Shown one piece after another: positions 1 to 11,542 of a stretch of DNA of 64,000 nucleotides. Numbering within the stretch: the stretch's first letter is position 1; the number at the start of each line of letters is the position of its first letter. Location of the stretch: assembly GCF_003589595.1 (NCBI RefSeq), contig NW_020653854.1, positions 24,814,591 through 24,878,590 of the forward strand. The letters run 5' to 3'. The position numbers were made by a program, and so were the translations under genes. Below the pieces are notes generated by a model that was given only the letters and a program-made list of their open reading frames with translations, was not told the origin of the DNA and did no database searches. The stretch comes from Hyposmocoma kahamanoa (lineage: Eukaryota > Arthropoda > Insecta > Lepidoptera > Cosmopterigidae).

Positions 1-480
1 TTTGTAATATGATTTTTCGATCAAAATATTTTTAATGTAGTTTTTAAGCTTAGGAAATGATAAACTTAATATATGCTCCGGAATCTTATTGTAAAATCGT
101 ATACAGTTCCCCATAAAAGAGTTGTTTACCTTGGTTAAACGAAATCGTGGTACCATGAGTTTGGATTTAGCTCTAAGGTTAATATTATGGATATCTTCTT
201 TCTTATTGAAATTATGTATATTTTTACGGGCATATAAAATATTGGACTAAATGTACTGTGATGCCACAGTCATGATACCAATCTCCTTAAACTTTTCTCT
301 GAGAGAAACCCGAGAGCCTAGACGGTACACAGAACGAATCGCTTTACCTCACATGAGAATCCCGTAGGACATTATGCTATGGAAGTAACTAAAGTAAACT
401 AGTCTAGCAGTACTAACATCGGTAAGCTCACGTATTCTGCGGACTGAAGGAAAATTCAAATCCTTTTACATACATTTTTA
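1..480 (-). mobile_element. Non-LTR retrotransposon fragment (CR1/Jockey-like, ORF2 C-terminus), runs off left edge
   Basis: Read on the minus strand, bases 230 to 1 are open and give the tail of a reverse-transcriptase ORF (FNKKEDIHNINLRAKSK, then FMGNCIRFYNKIPEH). This is the block found at the 3' end of CR1/Jockey/Daphne-like elements. Bases 480-250 continue upstream with FHSIMSYGIL, then stops. So it is a decayed copy, 5'-truncated near 480 and cut by the window edge. It probably lies in a REV3 intron or just upstream of the visible exons. Confidence 0.7.
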
Positions 481-591
481 AGACTTTAAAGACCTAAAAT
501 ATAGGAATGCATCAGTCTTGCATTAAAATAAATTAATCAAAATCCAGACATATTTACATTTTTGCTTTGTAAACAATAGGACGTTCGGTAA

Positions 592-974
592 GGGCGCGTT
601 CCCACTATGTCGTCACGTTTTATTATCGTTGGACGACTGTCGTGTCTAGCCTGTTCCCATATCACGACTATCTGTCGTGGACGATTTTTTATCGTTGAAC
701 GACTGTCGTGACTAGCTGTTCCCACTAGATCGTGACGACAATATGAGCTGCGATAATCTGTCGTCACGTTTTTACCGTGACGTTTTTTTATCGTCCGACC
801 ACTGTTGTTCTAGCTGTTCCCACTGTGACGACAGTTTGTCGTTGTAACGATAAAAAATCGCGAACGACAGTTAATCGTGTCGTGCTATATGTGAACAACT
901 TCATTTAAATATACAAGCCACGACACTGTAAACTGCACGACAATCTGTCGTCACGACATAGTGGGAACACGCCC
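592..974. mobile_element. Harbinger-like MITE, 383 bp, TAA target duplication
   Basis: Terminal inverted repeats begin GGGCGCGTTCCCACTATGTC and end with its complement (GGGAACACGCCC). It is flanked by TAA at 589-591 and 975-977. A 3-bp TWA duplication is the mark of PIF/Harbinger elements. The interior is built from repeated short palindromic words around 'cgacgactgtcgtg', so the whole element can fold. There is no coding capacity; small open frames here are by-products of the repeats. Confidence 0.8.
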
Positions 975-999
975 TAACTTTCATTCGATAATTGTGTTC

Positions 1000-1719
1000 T
1001 GAATAACGTTTGTAACGTTTGCCGGTCGAGAAGTTCGAGTAACCGTACGGGTGTGACGTCATTTCGGTTAAGTTTCGAATACTACAGTTTGACGTTCGAT
1101 TCGGGTGTTGTGAATAAAAATGGAAAGAAATCGGTCGACAACTGAGTTATCGTAAGGTCCTGAATCGACCCCCAGCAGAGACTTGTGTAATTGTGTAACT
1201 CCCGTTCTCCAGTGTAAACCCCTTCTGACAGTCAGCGAGACGGATTATGGTCTAAACCTCTGTGCCCAGCGTTGAGACGTATTCGGTTGTCCTTTAAAGT
1301 AGGGTTAGCCCGACGACGCGACTTGAGCAAGAGCGGTATAAAGCGCGACATACTGCTATTCTCGCATAGAGATCTCGCGCAAGCCGCACCCTGTCGTGCC
1401 AACCCTACTGAACACTATATTTGACTTCCTGTCTTTCAGACCAAGAAACGATATGTAGGCTATATGTACGAGAGTCCCGATCAAGAGAAACCTGTATACG
1501 AAGCGAAAGGAATTGAAACCGTGAGGCGCGATGGCTGCCCAGCTGGAGTCAAGGTGATTTGAGTCCCATCATACTTTTAGCTCAGAAACCATTATAATAC
1601 CGAAGCTATAAAAAGGAATTTCTAGTTTTAAGTAGAATCAAGACGACATGAAACACTTTGGACCGTTTTTATTGTAACAGGTCTAGAGTTGAATTTAAAT
1701 CTGAAGTGTCAGGCTGTTG
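1000..1719. other. Stretch with no recognised gene
   Basis: Between the first MITE and the hAT element. It is more GC-rich than the surroundings, with a 'gcgcgac...tctcgcgcaag' segment (1330-1400) that resembles the foldback at 35505-35835. I see no open frame with family signature. Confidence 0.4.
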
Positions 1720-1727
1720 CACTTGAT

Positions 1728-3001
1728 CATAGTTTCCCAAAGTGGTCCCTATCGTGCCCCAATGGGCGCTGAATAGTCCTGAGAGGGGCGGTAGCGGCAT
1801 CGGAAGTAATCAGGGGGTGTTGATACTGCCCAGGGGTTGTTGATACTGTCCAGGGGTTGCTACCGCATTAGAAAATAAAACCTGTATTATCTGTATAAAC
1901 TACACTACATATCGCACTCTCAATACAAATAGTCAAGTAAGTAAATAACTCGAAAAGTGTATTTTCTCAGAAACGATGAAAAACGAATTACTTCCCTTGA
2001 AAGATCATTAAAATGTATGTATGGTTTATAGTTTATTACAGACACTTAAACAATTTTCTACTTGCCAAATATATTTAAAAATAAATTGGAAAAAATATTT
2101 CACATTTTTTAATAAGGACTATTTTGGCCTGAACTAAATCGCATAAAGTGTAAGGGCGTGTTCCCACTATGTCATCACGTTTTATTATCGTTAGACGACT
2201 GTCGTGTCTAGCCTGTTCCCATATCACGACTATCTGTCGTGGATGATTTTTTATCGTTGAACGACTGTCGTGACTAACTGTTCCCACTAGATCGTGACGA
2301 CAATTTATCGTTTCACGCCATTGTCTCGCCTTGTCGTTTGCATGACATGAGGCACTGCAGTCGCTTGTATGTTCTTTTGGAAGTCAGTATTGTGTGTTCG
2401 CTCGAAATGGATGAAGACGAAATTTTAATAATATATTACTTTTAAAAATGCGGAATAGGAAGCAAACAAAGAAAAGAAAATATAACGTGACGTGACAATA
2501 GGAGCTGCGACAATCTGTCGTCACGTTTTTATCGTGACGTTTTTTTATCGTCGGACGACTGTCGTTCTAGCTGTTCCCACTGTGACGACAGTTTGTCGTT
2601 GTAACGATAAAAAATCGTGAACGACAGTTAATCGTGTCGTGCTGTATGTGAACAACTTCAATTAAATATACAAGCCACGACACTGTAAAACTGCAGGACA
2701 ATCTGTCGTCACGACATAGTGGGAACGCGCCCTGACTCATTAGGAGTTAAGTAGATATCTTTTAATTTTTTCTTACATTTTAACAACTGTTTCATTGACG
2801 GGTAGAGAATTAAATTTCAAGTTCAGTAATGATATAATATTGATACAACACTATTGTAATAGCAGTGCGATATGTGTAATTGTTTTTTGTGTTAAGTTAA
2901 TATAAAAAAAAACATGTTTTAAAGTATTTTTGTGGCGATAGGCATTGAATTTTTTTGTCTTGCCTAAGTGGGCGGTGAGCTAAATAGTTCGGAAACCTCT
3001 G
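1728..3001. mobile_element. hAT-type element, 1274 bp, with a nested Harbinger MITE
   Basis: The left end CATAGTTTCCCAAAGTGGTC and right end GGAAACCTCTG are flanked by the 8-bp direct repeats CACTTGAT (1720-1727) and CACTTCAT (3002-3009), one mismatch. Eight-bp duplications and CA...TG ends fit hAT. The same two ends occur, in opposite orientation, in the 245-bp element at 32742-32986. The interior is interrupted by the separate Harbinger-like element at 2154-2732. No transposase is readable. Confidence 0.75.
2154..2732. mobile_element. Harbinger-like element, 579 bp, nested in the hAT element
   Basis: Same inverted ends as the 592-974 copy (GGGCGTGTTCCC... / ...GGGAACGCGCCC), flanked by TAA (2151-2153) and TGA (2733-2735). 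It has about 200 bp absent from the first copy (about 2305-2500). Within this, at 2408, an ATG opens a frame MDEDEILIIYYF, and after a one-base shift comes a basic run (KMRNRKQTKKRKY). This looks like the first codons of a Harbinger transposase left after an internal deletion. Confidence 0.75.
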
Positions 3002-3211
3002 CACTTCATTAATACCATAGTAGCGTAAAAAAATAATAAAAAGAATCCTCATATCTCATATAATAATAATAATAATGTGCCAGGCCAAATCTAGTCTCAA
3101 AGTAGAGAATTCCTTGTGCTACGAGTGCCACAGCAGCCCCATATCTTTCATATAAATTTTGTTTAAAGTGACGCTCCCTATCAAATTCTTGGTTATGTGG
3201 GAAGAGCAATA

Positions 3212-3865
3212 TAACCTGACCTTCTCAATCAGGATCATGTCCTCCCTTCATTCGGTTCTCAAAAGGCTAGTGCCTTGACTTAGCCGTCCCGGGTGCACGT
3301 ACAGTACCCTACCTATTTTCCAGATAGGTACCGGAGCTGTAGGCACTCTCCCATTTCATTCCCATTGCACGTTTCCATTGCACCTTGCGCAACTAACGGT
3401 TGCCACCCCTTTGACTAGAGTCAAGTGACTTAGAAGTCAACTACCAAATCTCCAGAGTACCAGAGCAACGGAATACACTCCCGGCACTAACCAGAACCGT
3501 TCATTTTCCAAATTGGCTCTACTTGGAACCGAACACTGCGGTCCCGCTACCCTCCAGAATTAGTCACCGGGGACAGTCAGCTGAGAGTCCTAAAACCCGT
3601 TACTAAGCGACGCAACAGACACCCTCTAATTCCCCAAAGGCACTGGTACTCCCGCATGCAGACGGAACGCAGCAAACTGCTTGGCGCCTGGCTTCGACGG
3701 GAGGGTGGTAGCAAGCCAGTCGGTCCCTTGCGGAACCTACCACCGCAAAGTGGGATCATTCAGCCGTCACTAGATGTTATTGATACAAGTAGTGTCGTTG
3801 CCCGGGGTGGACCGCTAGGAGGTAGATCCCAACCACCCCATAACAGTATGAAAAATCAATTTTGA
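3212..3865. repeat. Unclassified GC-richer segment, probably transposon-derived
   Basis: A compact block of higher GC than its neighbours with short open frames on both strands (60-69 codons) but no recognised domain. Its abrupt edges and the (TAA)n microsatellite just before it (3060-3075) suggest an inserted element. The family is not identified, and a real REV3 exon here is not supported. Confidence 0.35.
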
Positions 3866-4266
3866 ATTGACCAACTTCTGCTGTCCCGATTTTTTCTTCC
3901 CACACAGTGAAATAATGCTTATAAGAAACTGAGCCTATTAACATTAATAAAAAAAAAACCAGTCAATTTTATTAATTTTGTACGACAAAATATTTTATGA
4001 AATTTGACCAACTTCGGCTGTCTCGATTTTTTTTCGTCCTATACAATAAAATGAACCCTTCGTGAAATTGATTTGAATAATACAAAAAAAATTTGATCAA
4101 TTTTATTCATTTTTATGGGCCAAGAAATTTACATTACCAAAATGAAATGTTTTCGCAAAAAAATGGTTCATAAGATAGTTTCCTTGTATTCTATGGTTTT
4201 GGATTTCCCCATACTGTCCACAACTCACAAAAAAACACTCTGTATACCGTTCCCAATTAATTTCAG
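3866..4266. other. REV3 intron sequence with a short dispersed motif
   Basis: AT-rich. It holds two copies of 'gaccaacttcngctgt' followed by a T-rich run (3868 and 4010). The same words appear, once inverted, at 28815-28920. No gene. Ends at the REV3 acceptor (atttcag). Confidence 0.45.
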
Positions 4267-7200
4267 ATTCTGCAACGTTCCCTCATCGAGCTATTTTCCC
4301 ACGGCGACATGTCGCGTGTAAAGCGCATGGTAATGTCGACTCTATGCAAGTTGGCCGACGGCTCACTGCCACCGCAGGACCTTTTCTTCACGAGGGAATA
4401 TCACGGTCCTGCTGGGTACAGGCCTGGGGCCGCTGCTCCACCTAATGAGATAGCCAAGTTAGTTTATACAATATATTAATAAAAATGGAACTAAATTAAT
4501 TTGCTACTCCGCAAAACCAAAGGAGGTTAAATCGTGCACAATAACTGCGCTTGTGTTGTTTTTTTTTTCATAATTTTACCCACCCTCCCTCCGCTTCAAA
4601 TTAGTAAAATAACACAAACGCACCTGTAAGCATTGACTTACAAATAAATGGACGACGGGTCTAATACAAAAACCACGTAAAAAATGTCCCAAGTGAACCT
4701 ATTCGAAATTTAAATTGTAATGTCATCGCAGTATCGCGCTGTCAGTCGAACAAATGAAGACTAAAGCGGAGTTTGGCGCTCTGTATACGATTTTAGCGCC
4801 TTACAAGTGCGGACACTTTTTAGCGCGGACCCGACGTCCATATAATTGTAAGTCAATGCCTGCAAGTAACAGATCCCACCACTAAAAATATGCCCGACAC
4901 GTGTTTCACCTCGTACCAAAGAGATATAGAAGTGGCCAAGTACCGCTTATATTTTAACCAATCGGGAGGCAGTAGGACATTTGAGTAGCATTACGATTAT
5001 CATATTTGATATTTTAGTTAGCAAAAATACAACTTTTTTTTATTTTTCATTTCAGTAGCGAGTACCATAGGCAATAGAATTTTGGTTCAGAACTAGGAAG
5101 AATCCCTATGTGATTTTTTTAAATTTATTGAGGCTTTGGCTAAGCCATCAGCCTAAGCATGAATTATTATAATTATTACTGAGTTTTAAATGCAATTTTT
5201 TTAAAAAGGCTACTAAAACTAACTACTACAGTATGAAAGTAAAAAAAAATTTGCGCCTTTGTGACATGGTTTATGAAATTATATTTGACAGATTAAAATA
5301 CAGGATTAGAAAAAGTCATTTTATTATTTAGGGTGAGATATTTAATGAATTTATTGTATTTTTAGACGAATAGCTTCCCGCGATCGTAGAGCGGTTCCTC
5401 GCTCCGGCGAACGTGTAGCGTGGCAAGTATGTGCGGGACCCCCCGGGGCCCCGTTAGTCAAACTTGCTAGGACCCCAGAAGAGTTAGTGGCCGATAGTGG
5501 ACTGACCCCCCACGTGTCGTACTATGCACTTAGGGTGCTATTGCCGCCGCTGCATAGATGTTTGTCGCTCCTTGGCGTCAACGTGTTTAAATGGTGAGTT
5601 ACGCGGCACATCTTACGATTTATTTTGTTAGTACTTATTATGTAATGTATTTGTGACCATATTCTTTGGTTGTACGCCTTTTGCATATTACCTGGAAGAA
5701 ATTCTTACATAGCAATATAGGCCACCTGTTTCACATTAAAAAAAGCTTTTGAATGATTGTAAAACTACCTTCATGCATATTATATAGTATAGGGCACACA
5801 ATCACAGACACACACATAGACAACCACAAATTACACTCACGAAGGAAATCGATGTAGGCCATACAAATATTTCTGCCGACCCGGGAAAGAACCCGGGACC
5901 TCTGCGTGGCAGACCATCATGGTAACCGTTCGGCCACGGAGGCAGTAGCACGGAACAAATAAGTAATGAGAACGGACATTCTCCGCCCCTCCCTAGCTTT
6001 AGATACTGCACCACGCCCCGCACATTGACGGTCACATTGACTAATCGAGAACAAGGTTGTCGGCGAGCCGTTTTCGCGCTAAGACGGCTTTGATATTTGA
6101 ATATAGTTTTCATTTATTCAGTACGAAATTTGTACGTTAATATATAACATCATTTTATGTTACTATTTATAATGGTCGTGAATTGTGCTGTGTGATAATC
6201 ATCTCAACGGGATAAAGAGAGGAGTTTCTTTCGTTTTTTGAAAGATGAAACGTAGTAAGTAAATAAACTTATGTCTGAGACTCATTCAGTTATTGTTGTG
6301 TTTAGTGCAGAGTAATATATAGGTAACACAGGTTTATTGTATCAATATAATGAGACGCCATAACTTCGTGAGCTAGACAAGGGTTCTCGAATTTTCAATT
6401 TTTATTGCCGATAAATATTACGTGAATATACCTATTATTAACTAGATAAAGTTGGACATGCAATTTGAAATACTTTGGTTACCTTATTTAAAAATACCTG
6501 TCCGAAATATAACAATTTAAGTGCTTTTAATATATTTTTTTAAATAAATCTTCAATATTATTCTAGGTAGTGAATTAATGGAAAATATAATATTATGTCG
6601 ATATAAATACGTAATGAACATGTGTAATTATTAGGATTCTATAATAGAATTACAGATAACAGACTCGCGTTAGAATTTTCGCTATGTTGCCGTTCTGACC
6701 ACGTGACATAATAGTACGAGCAAGGGATGGGTAACCCTGCCACTTCACGCACACATTTGTGCAGATAGCGCCTTGCTGTATGTAGTAGTAGTAGGTAAAT
6801 AATTTTCGACCGTTCTATGGAGTGTCCAGGGTGTGACGTTACATAGAAGTGTTTGTTTAATGGAGCCAATAATTTATAATAACTCGCCGAAAGTACTAAG
6901 CCTGAGAAAAATCTTACGCTATTAAAAAAAAAAAACAACTTATTGTTTAATAAAATGTACTTGACTAATAATAATATACGGTGTCAGAATTTTTAAATGA
7001 GAATTCCCAGTCCCAAAATATGTTGAGGGTGTGTTGTTATAAGAGCCCATTTAAGGTAGTTTTCCAACACCGGCGAGGCGAGACGATAATAGAAATCTCG
7101 TTAGCCTATTTCCATCATTAATTGCCATTAACAGCTCGCGCGAGATCGTGATGGTATTGTGGATTGTATGGATTTAGTGTTGTTCAGTTCATCTAGATAT

Positions 7201-10200
7201 AAATACGCGGTAGTAATCACATGTCCTGTACTTATTATTAAATATGTTAACGAAAGTAGAATCCGATTAAACCATTTTTTTATTAAAACTTACGCACTGC
7301 ACATTTCGCGATTGATATTAATAGCCACCGCGAGACCGTGCGGGGCACTCGCACGAGTAATCGTGTTTCCGTTGCAGAGTATAAAATATAGTATTATAAT
7401 ACACCAACAAACATTTCAAGTCTCGTCTCGCTCATCCTCGTCGATCTAGACAATTTCTACCGAAGATGTTTGTTCATCTGGATGTTTTTAATTCGAATAT
7501 TAATTTATAGAAGACGCAATTACGTGTTTCGCTTGAGTTTTAGCTTTTAATATTTTTTTGTTTTACAGAACAATATAACAGTATACTGTATTACTATTCT
7601 AACAAATCTGTAAATTTATATTTTTATTGTTTAACATTTTTGTTTTCTTCGTTTTATATTTGGATATTGTAATTTTACACTAAAATTTAATTTTATCATG
7701 CTGTGTACAGTTTTTGGAATGTGTTGTTAATGTATCAAACTGTATCTGTTAACATGGTTACGTTCTGTTTGTGTACCTTTAAAATAAAATTTAAAAAAGA
7801 TGTGCTAGGAGAGAATTGAAACTTTGTCGACAAATTTCAATTCTCATCTCGCCTCGTTTCGTGTCTCGTCTCGCCTCGCCGGTGGAAAAGAACCTTGAGT
7901 CTTCTTCTATCTGCATCTTATTATTATGGGGAATTCCTTAGTACCCTTTAATTGGTGATCCATGTGCCTGGTTTAAATCTGGCTCGAAGAACAAACAAAG
8001 ATGTACGGTGTATCCGTAATCTTATAAAATGATAGTTTGGTAATAAAATTGATAAGTATAATTTAATTGCTTACTGATAAAAGTAAAGTGATTACTGATA
8101 ATGATACATTTTGATGGATTTGTGATTCAAATGAGTACGTGAACTGATTTAACTTACAACATTAAGGTTTAAACTACTGATGGAGAGCATTGCTGCTGTT
8201 CTCTACATAAAAAACGGCTAAGTAACAAAATATTTTTTGAGATATCATAAAAAACCATAACCCAGTTTTAGAATATGGAAATTGTTTAATAATACAGGCT
8301 GTATATTTGGAAGTGAGACCTATTCATACATGTCATAGTAAATCATGTTACAACTTAACATAGACTAAAATAAAATTAGGACATGGGAGAGAACAAAAAA
8401 TAAATCAACAAATGTGTTTCGGAGTGTACATAGGAATAAACCGATTCCCTTTACGCTTGATTTCGAGTGCAATGGGAATACTACCAAGCGAGCGCCGAGT
8501 GAGGCAGCAACAATAACAATGATTTCACATCTCCCTTCCTACTTTTTCGCGGGCTTAGGACCGACAAAGCACCTCACTCTCTAGAAAATAAAAACTAAGT
8601 TACTCACCTACTTATTTATGTTATGATGAAAAAAGCTGTTATTAAAGTGATTACGTATTAGCTTATGTTAATTATTTTTTACTTGAACTAAATGTTTTCA
8701 TCGAAATGTTTTACATACAAAAGATAGTTTATGATAACTAGTTAACATTTAATATATAATTATCATAAATGATAATGATTGATTTTTTAGTTATTTACAC
8801 TTCATTTACACTTACGTGGTACGGAGCAAGTGTTCAAAATGTCCACCGTTTTCCACAATGCATAGTCTAGCACAGCACAGTACATTTTGTTTTAATTTGT
8901 ATTTGTTTGTTTTAAAGTGTGTGTGCAACCGCGTAAACTCCGATTTGGGAACATTTCAATAGCTTGTCTCACACCATCACCACTTATTGCGTAGACCAGA
9001 CCAAGGTCGCGAGTGCACTGTCTCTCTATGCAAACAGCAATTTCGCGTATGCGCCCGCGCCCCCACCCCCGACCTGTGATTTGTTTTTCGTCGCCGTGCC
9101 AGAGAACAAAGCCATGCCGCCGCCGCCCGCTGCTGCGTCGGAGCTAAAGATGGGAAAAACTGCTTATTTTTAAAACGTTTAAACGTTACGCTTTTTAAAA
9201 AAAGCGTGCTTTTTTAAACGCTTTTTCACTTAAACGCTTTTTCGTTTGAAGCTAACAATAATAACTAGTTATTTATTGACCATTTGTCACTTGCTGCGTT
9301 TTAGTTAGTGGACGGCAGATTGTCGGTCGTCGACCATACAGTGGAGATATTGTGGGATGAATTATTATTAACTCCCAACAGGTGGGCTGAAGTAGGGCAC
9401 ACGCGCGAGGCCGTCCAAAAGCAGACCCGAGGAGGTATCGCGCGGTACATGTGGCGCAGGCGCTGCGCCCTGTGCGGCGCGCCGGGCGTGCAGGCGCTGT
9501 GCGCCGCCTGCGCGGGGAGGGGCGGCGGGCGGACCGCCATCGCCGCGCTGATGACTCGCTGTAGCCACGCCGATACTTGCGTCGCTTCTTGTCATATGGT
9601 AAGTACTTTTCGGGTTTCTTTTTAGGGTTTTGAAATTCGTACTTGACGATGGACTGTGGTGCACGTTTTGTTTTTTATTTAAAAAAAACAATGACACTTT
9701 CAACTACGCGATATGTTGTACATTTTTTTATGTAATCCGTTGGTATAATTTATTCTTCTTACTGTTGACATTAAATTGACAACGATAGCTAATTTATGAT
9801 GTGTGAATGAATAAAACTGATTTGTTATAGTTCCAACTGTTTTTCTTTCATCTGCCATTTCCTTCGCTATAGTGAAGTGAAAAGTTGTGTGTTTCGCTCG
9901 GCAGCAAAGTTGTTTCACGTCTCGTGCCTTGACAACTAGTAGCTATTAGTTGTTTACCTTAGAATAATAACGCATAGAATGATAGTTTCATATCAAACGA
10001 ACTGTCACAAGTGAGGCAAAAATCAAATTCATGTAGGCTAGTTTTAGTAGTAGGTTAATTTTCGGTTTTAGTGAATATTTATATAAAAGTACAAGTTGAA
10101 ACGCGTTACTTCCTTGTGGAATTTGATGTTAGTATCTATTTTATGTTTATCTGACGTATTTTTACACTCATTTACAGCAGCACATTTCGTCATTTTTAGC

Positions 10201-10912
10201 TAAAATTCTGGAGCTGTTCGCGGTGCAAGTTGACCTTGAGCTCTGAAGGCCCGCCCGCTCGTGTAGGCCCTTTGGGAGCGCTTCAATTTGCCTCACTTAG
10301 CGTGTGCGGGCTAGGTTTCTATGCGTTATTATTCTAAGTTGTTTACCATAAAAGAAAAAGAAAGAAACAACAGAAGAAATGCAAAAAGTACGCAAGAGAA
10401 CGTATGTTTAGTCTCAAAGCAAAACACCTGAGAAAATCGAGGTCAATATGTCATCTATGGAAAAAATATTCAATAGTTTATAGTTCCTCCAAGGTCATAA
10501 TGTCGAAAACTCACTGTCTCGGGGTGAGTGTTTGTGATCCGTCGTTGTGATCGATTTTCATAACACAAGTGCTGTAGTTACTTACTTCGGCGTCAGAGTA
10601 ACATATGTTACGTTGCGTAGTATTTATTGACTTATATTTAGTAAAATTTGCGCGAGTGAGTGTACAGAATTGTGAAAAAACAAATATTAGAAAGAATATT
10701 GTGCTTCAGTAGGGAATCCACATTCCGTTTATAATGCCTGTCCTTGTCCACAGATCTGCAATTCGTGCTGTGGTCACACTTATTCTCAGTGTTGCAACAA
10801 TACGGAATGTCCCGTTCTTTGGCGGCGGCTGACCGCGCAGCACCGTTTCACCGACGTGCAGCAACTAATACACAATCTACCTGAATATTTTCACCAACAA
10901 ATAGATTTTTAA
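4267..10912 (+). CDS. REV3: DNA polymerase zeta catalytic subunit REV3, C-terminal exons (partial gene)
   Basis: Four coding exons: 4267-4457, 5366-5593, 9382-9598 and 10754-10912 (TAA). All junctions are AG/GT and phase-consistent, giving 264 residues of the C-terminus. REV3 is the B-family polymerase that extends past DNA lesions in translesion synthesis. The first two exons match the region that follows the palm domain (FTREYHGPAGYRPG, then GERVAWQV, then a conserved VSYYALRVLLPPLHRCLSLLGVNVF-type helix). Exon 3 holds the zinc module CysA (C168, C171, C180, C183; spacing 2-8-2). Exon 4 holds the iron-sulphur module CysB (C214, C217, C226, C231), the docking site for the accessory subunits. 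CysB has one residue less in its loop than human REV3. Exon 3 is strikingly GC-rich in AT-rich surroundings. AATAAA lies at 10929-10934. The catalytic exons are upstream of the window, as 4267 starts at a splice acceptor. The introns hold transposons at 4630, 5793, 7053, 8293 and 9958. Confidence 0.93.
4630..4859. mobile_element. MITE with about 30-bp inverted ends
   Basis: The left end GCATTGACTTACAAATAAAT and right end (complement GCATTGACTTACAATTATAT) continue as inverted repeats to the GACGNCGGGTC word, with few mismatches. Flanks CTGTAA and CTGCAA may be a decayed target duplication. In REV3 intron between 4457 and 5366. Non-coding. Confidence 0.6.
5793..5943 (-). repeat. tRNA-derived SINE, family 1, copy 1
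   Basis: On the minus strand the element starts with a tRNA-like head (GCCTCCGTGGCCGAACGGTT, A-box-like TGGCCGAACGG; then GCAGAGGTCCCGGGTT as B-box region). It runs on to the family body 'aaatatttgtatggcctaca' and 'gtgtaatttgtggttgtct'. Related copies are at 16962, 22905 and 26600 on the plus strand. In REV3 intron 2. Confidence 0.7.
7053..7896. mobile_element. TIR element, about 844 bp, ends rich in CGAGGCGAGACGA
   Basis: Left end AAGGTAGTTTTCCAACACCG then GCGAGGCGAGACGA. The right end read inverted is AAGGTTCTTTTCCACCGGCG then AGGCGAGACGAGA. Flanks TTA and TGA are compatible with a Harbinger-type 3-bp duplication, though this is weak. The interior is AT-rich; a 96-codon open frame (7159-7449) has no recognised similarity. 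In REV3 intron 2. Confidence 0.55.
8293..9143. mobile_element. TACAGGCTG element, copy 1, right end missing
   Basis: Starts TACAGGCTGTATATTTGGAA and runs parallel to the complete copy at 33272-34295. The shared blocks are 'catgtcatagtaaatcatg', 'cctttacgcttgatttcgag' and the GC-rich 'gcgcccgcgcccccacc' stretch. Homology stops near 9143, so the right inverted end is lost. In REV3 intron 2, just upstream of exon 3. Confidence 0.7.
9958..10338. mobile_element. 381-bp DNA transposon, 8-bp target duplication TTGTTTAC
   Basis: Perfect 22-bp inverted ends beginning CTTAGAATAATAACGCATAG. Direct repeat TTGTTTAC on both sides (9950-9957 and 10339-10346). Second copy at 61874-62406 in the POLQ gene. 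An 8-bp duplication points to hAT or P superfamily; the end sequence does not let me choose. Non-coding. In REV3 intron 3. Confidence 0.85.
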
Positions 10913-11542
10913 CCTTAAAATAATTATAAATAAATTATGTTCGTAGAGTATTTTTTTACAAATAAATAATGAAGCTTTATTATTTATGTGTCCTTATTAT
11001 TCTCATGGTGTGAAGTGTATTACTATCATTAAGTCCAGATTTGACAAATTAAACATAAAATCGTTCCCGTATATTCGATATAACTCTATTGTTTGTTCTA
11101 TAAATCAATAATATTTACAAACTAAGTACCTTAAAAAATTCATGAGAAAATAATGGTCATCAACGTTTATAATATTTATTAAATAAATCAAATTTGCTGG
11201 GCTTTAAAAGGCTTGTTGGTTTATAAAACTTATAAACTTTAACAATCTTCGAAAATGTAAAGTTTAATGCCAAGTGTTCCGCTTTTTTGTGCTATATTCA
11301 ACGCTTCAAAAAGAGATAGACAAAGTTTGTATCAGTAGTTTGTCACTCACACAATATTCTTATCTATCATACGACCTTTACATAAAATTCACTATATTTA
11401 TGCAAAACTTGTTTTCGTCAACTTTTTCCTGTTGGGATTTCCAGTTTTTAGATTAATTCAGGCTTCATACTGCGTTGTAATCGTTAGTTTTCGGGTTTAG
11501 AAGTCGAAGTTTTCACCGTGAAGTGGAAAAAAGTGGTTTGAA
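10913..11542. other. Intergenic between REV3 and the IRAK4-like gene
   Basis: REV3 3' end with AATAAA at 10929-10934 and further AT-rich sequence. The promoter and 5'UTR of the kinase gene must lie in the right half. No core promoter motif stands out and no other gene is seen. Confidence 0.5.

Noticed and set aside
3656..3865. Extra REV3 exon
   Set aside because: No similarity to the polymerase domain that should precede 4267, and base composition suggests an inserted element.
4115..4321. Open frame of 68 codons overlapping the first REV3 exon
   Set aside because: It is in another frame; the REV3 frame starting at the 4267 acceptor matches the family through four exons.
7159..7449. 96-codon open frame inside the TIR element
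   Set aside because: No domain, low-complexity tail, and no transposase motif; likely chance.
9301..9703. Overlapping open frames on both strands around REV3 exon 3
   Set aside because: They result from the GC-rich exon; only the 9382-9598 plus frame has the Cys motif and correct splice phases.
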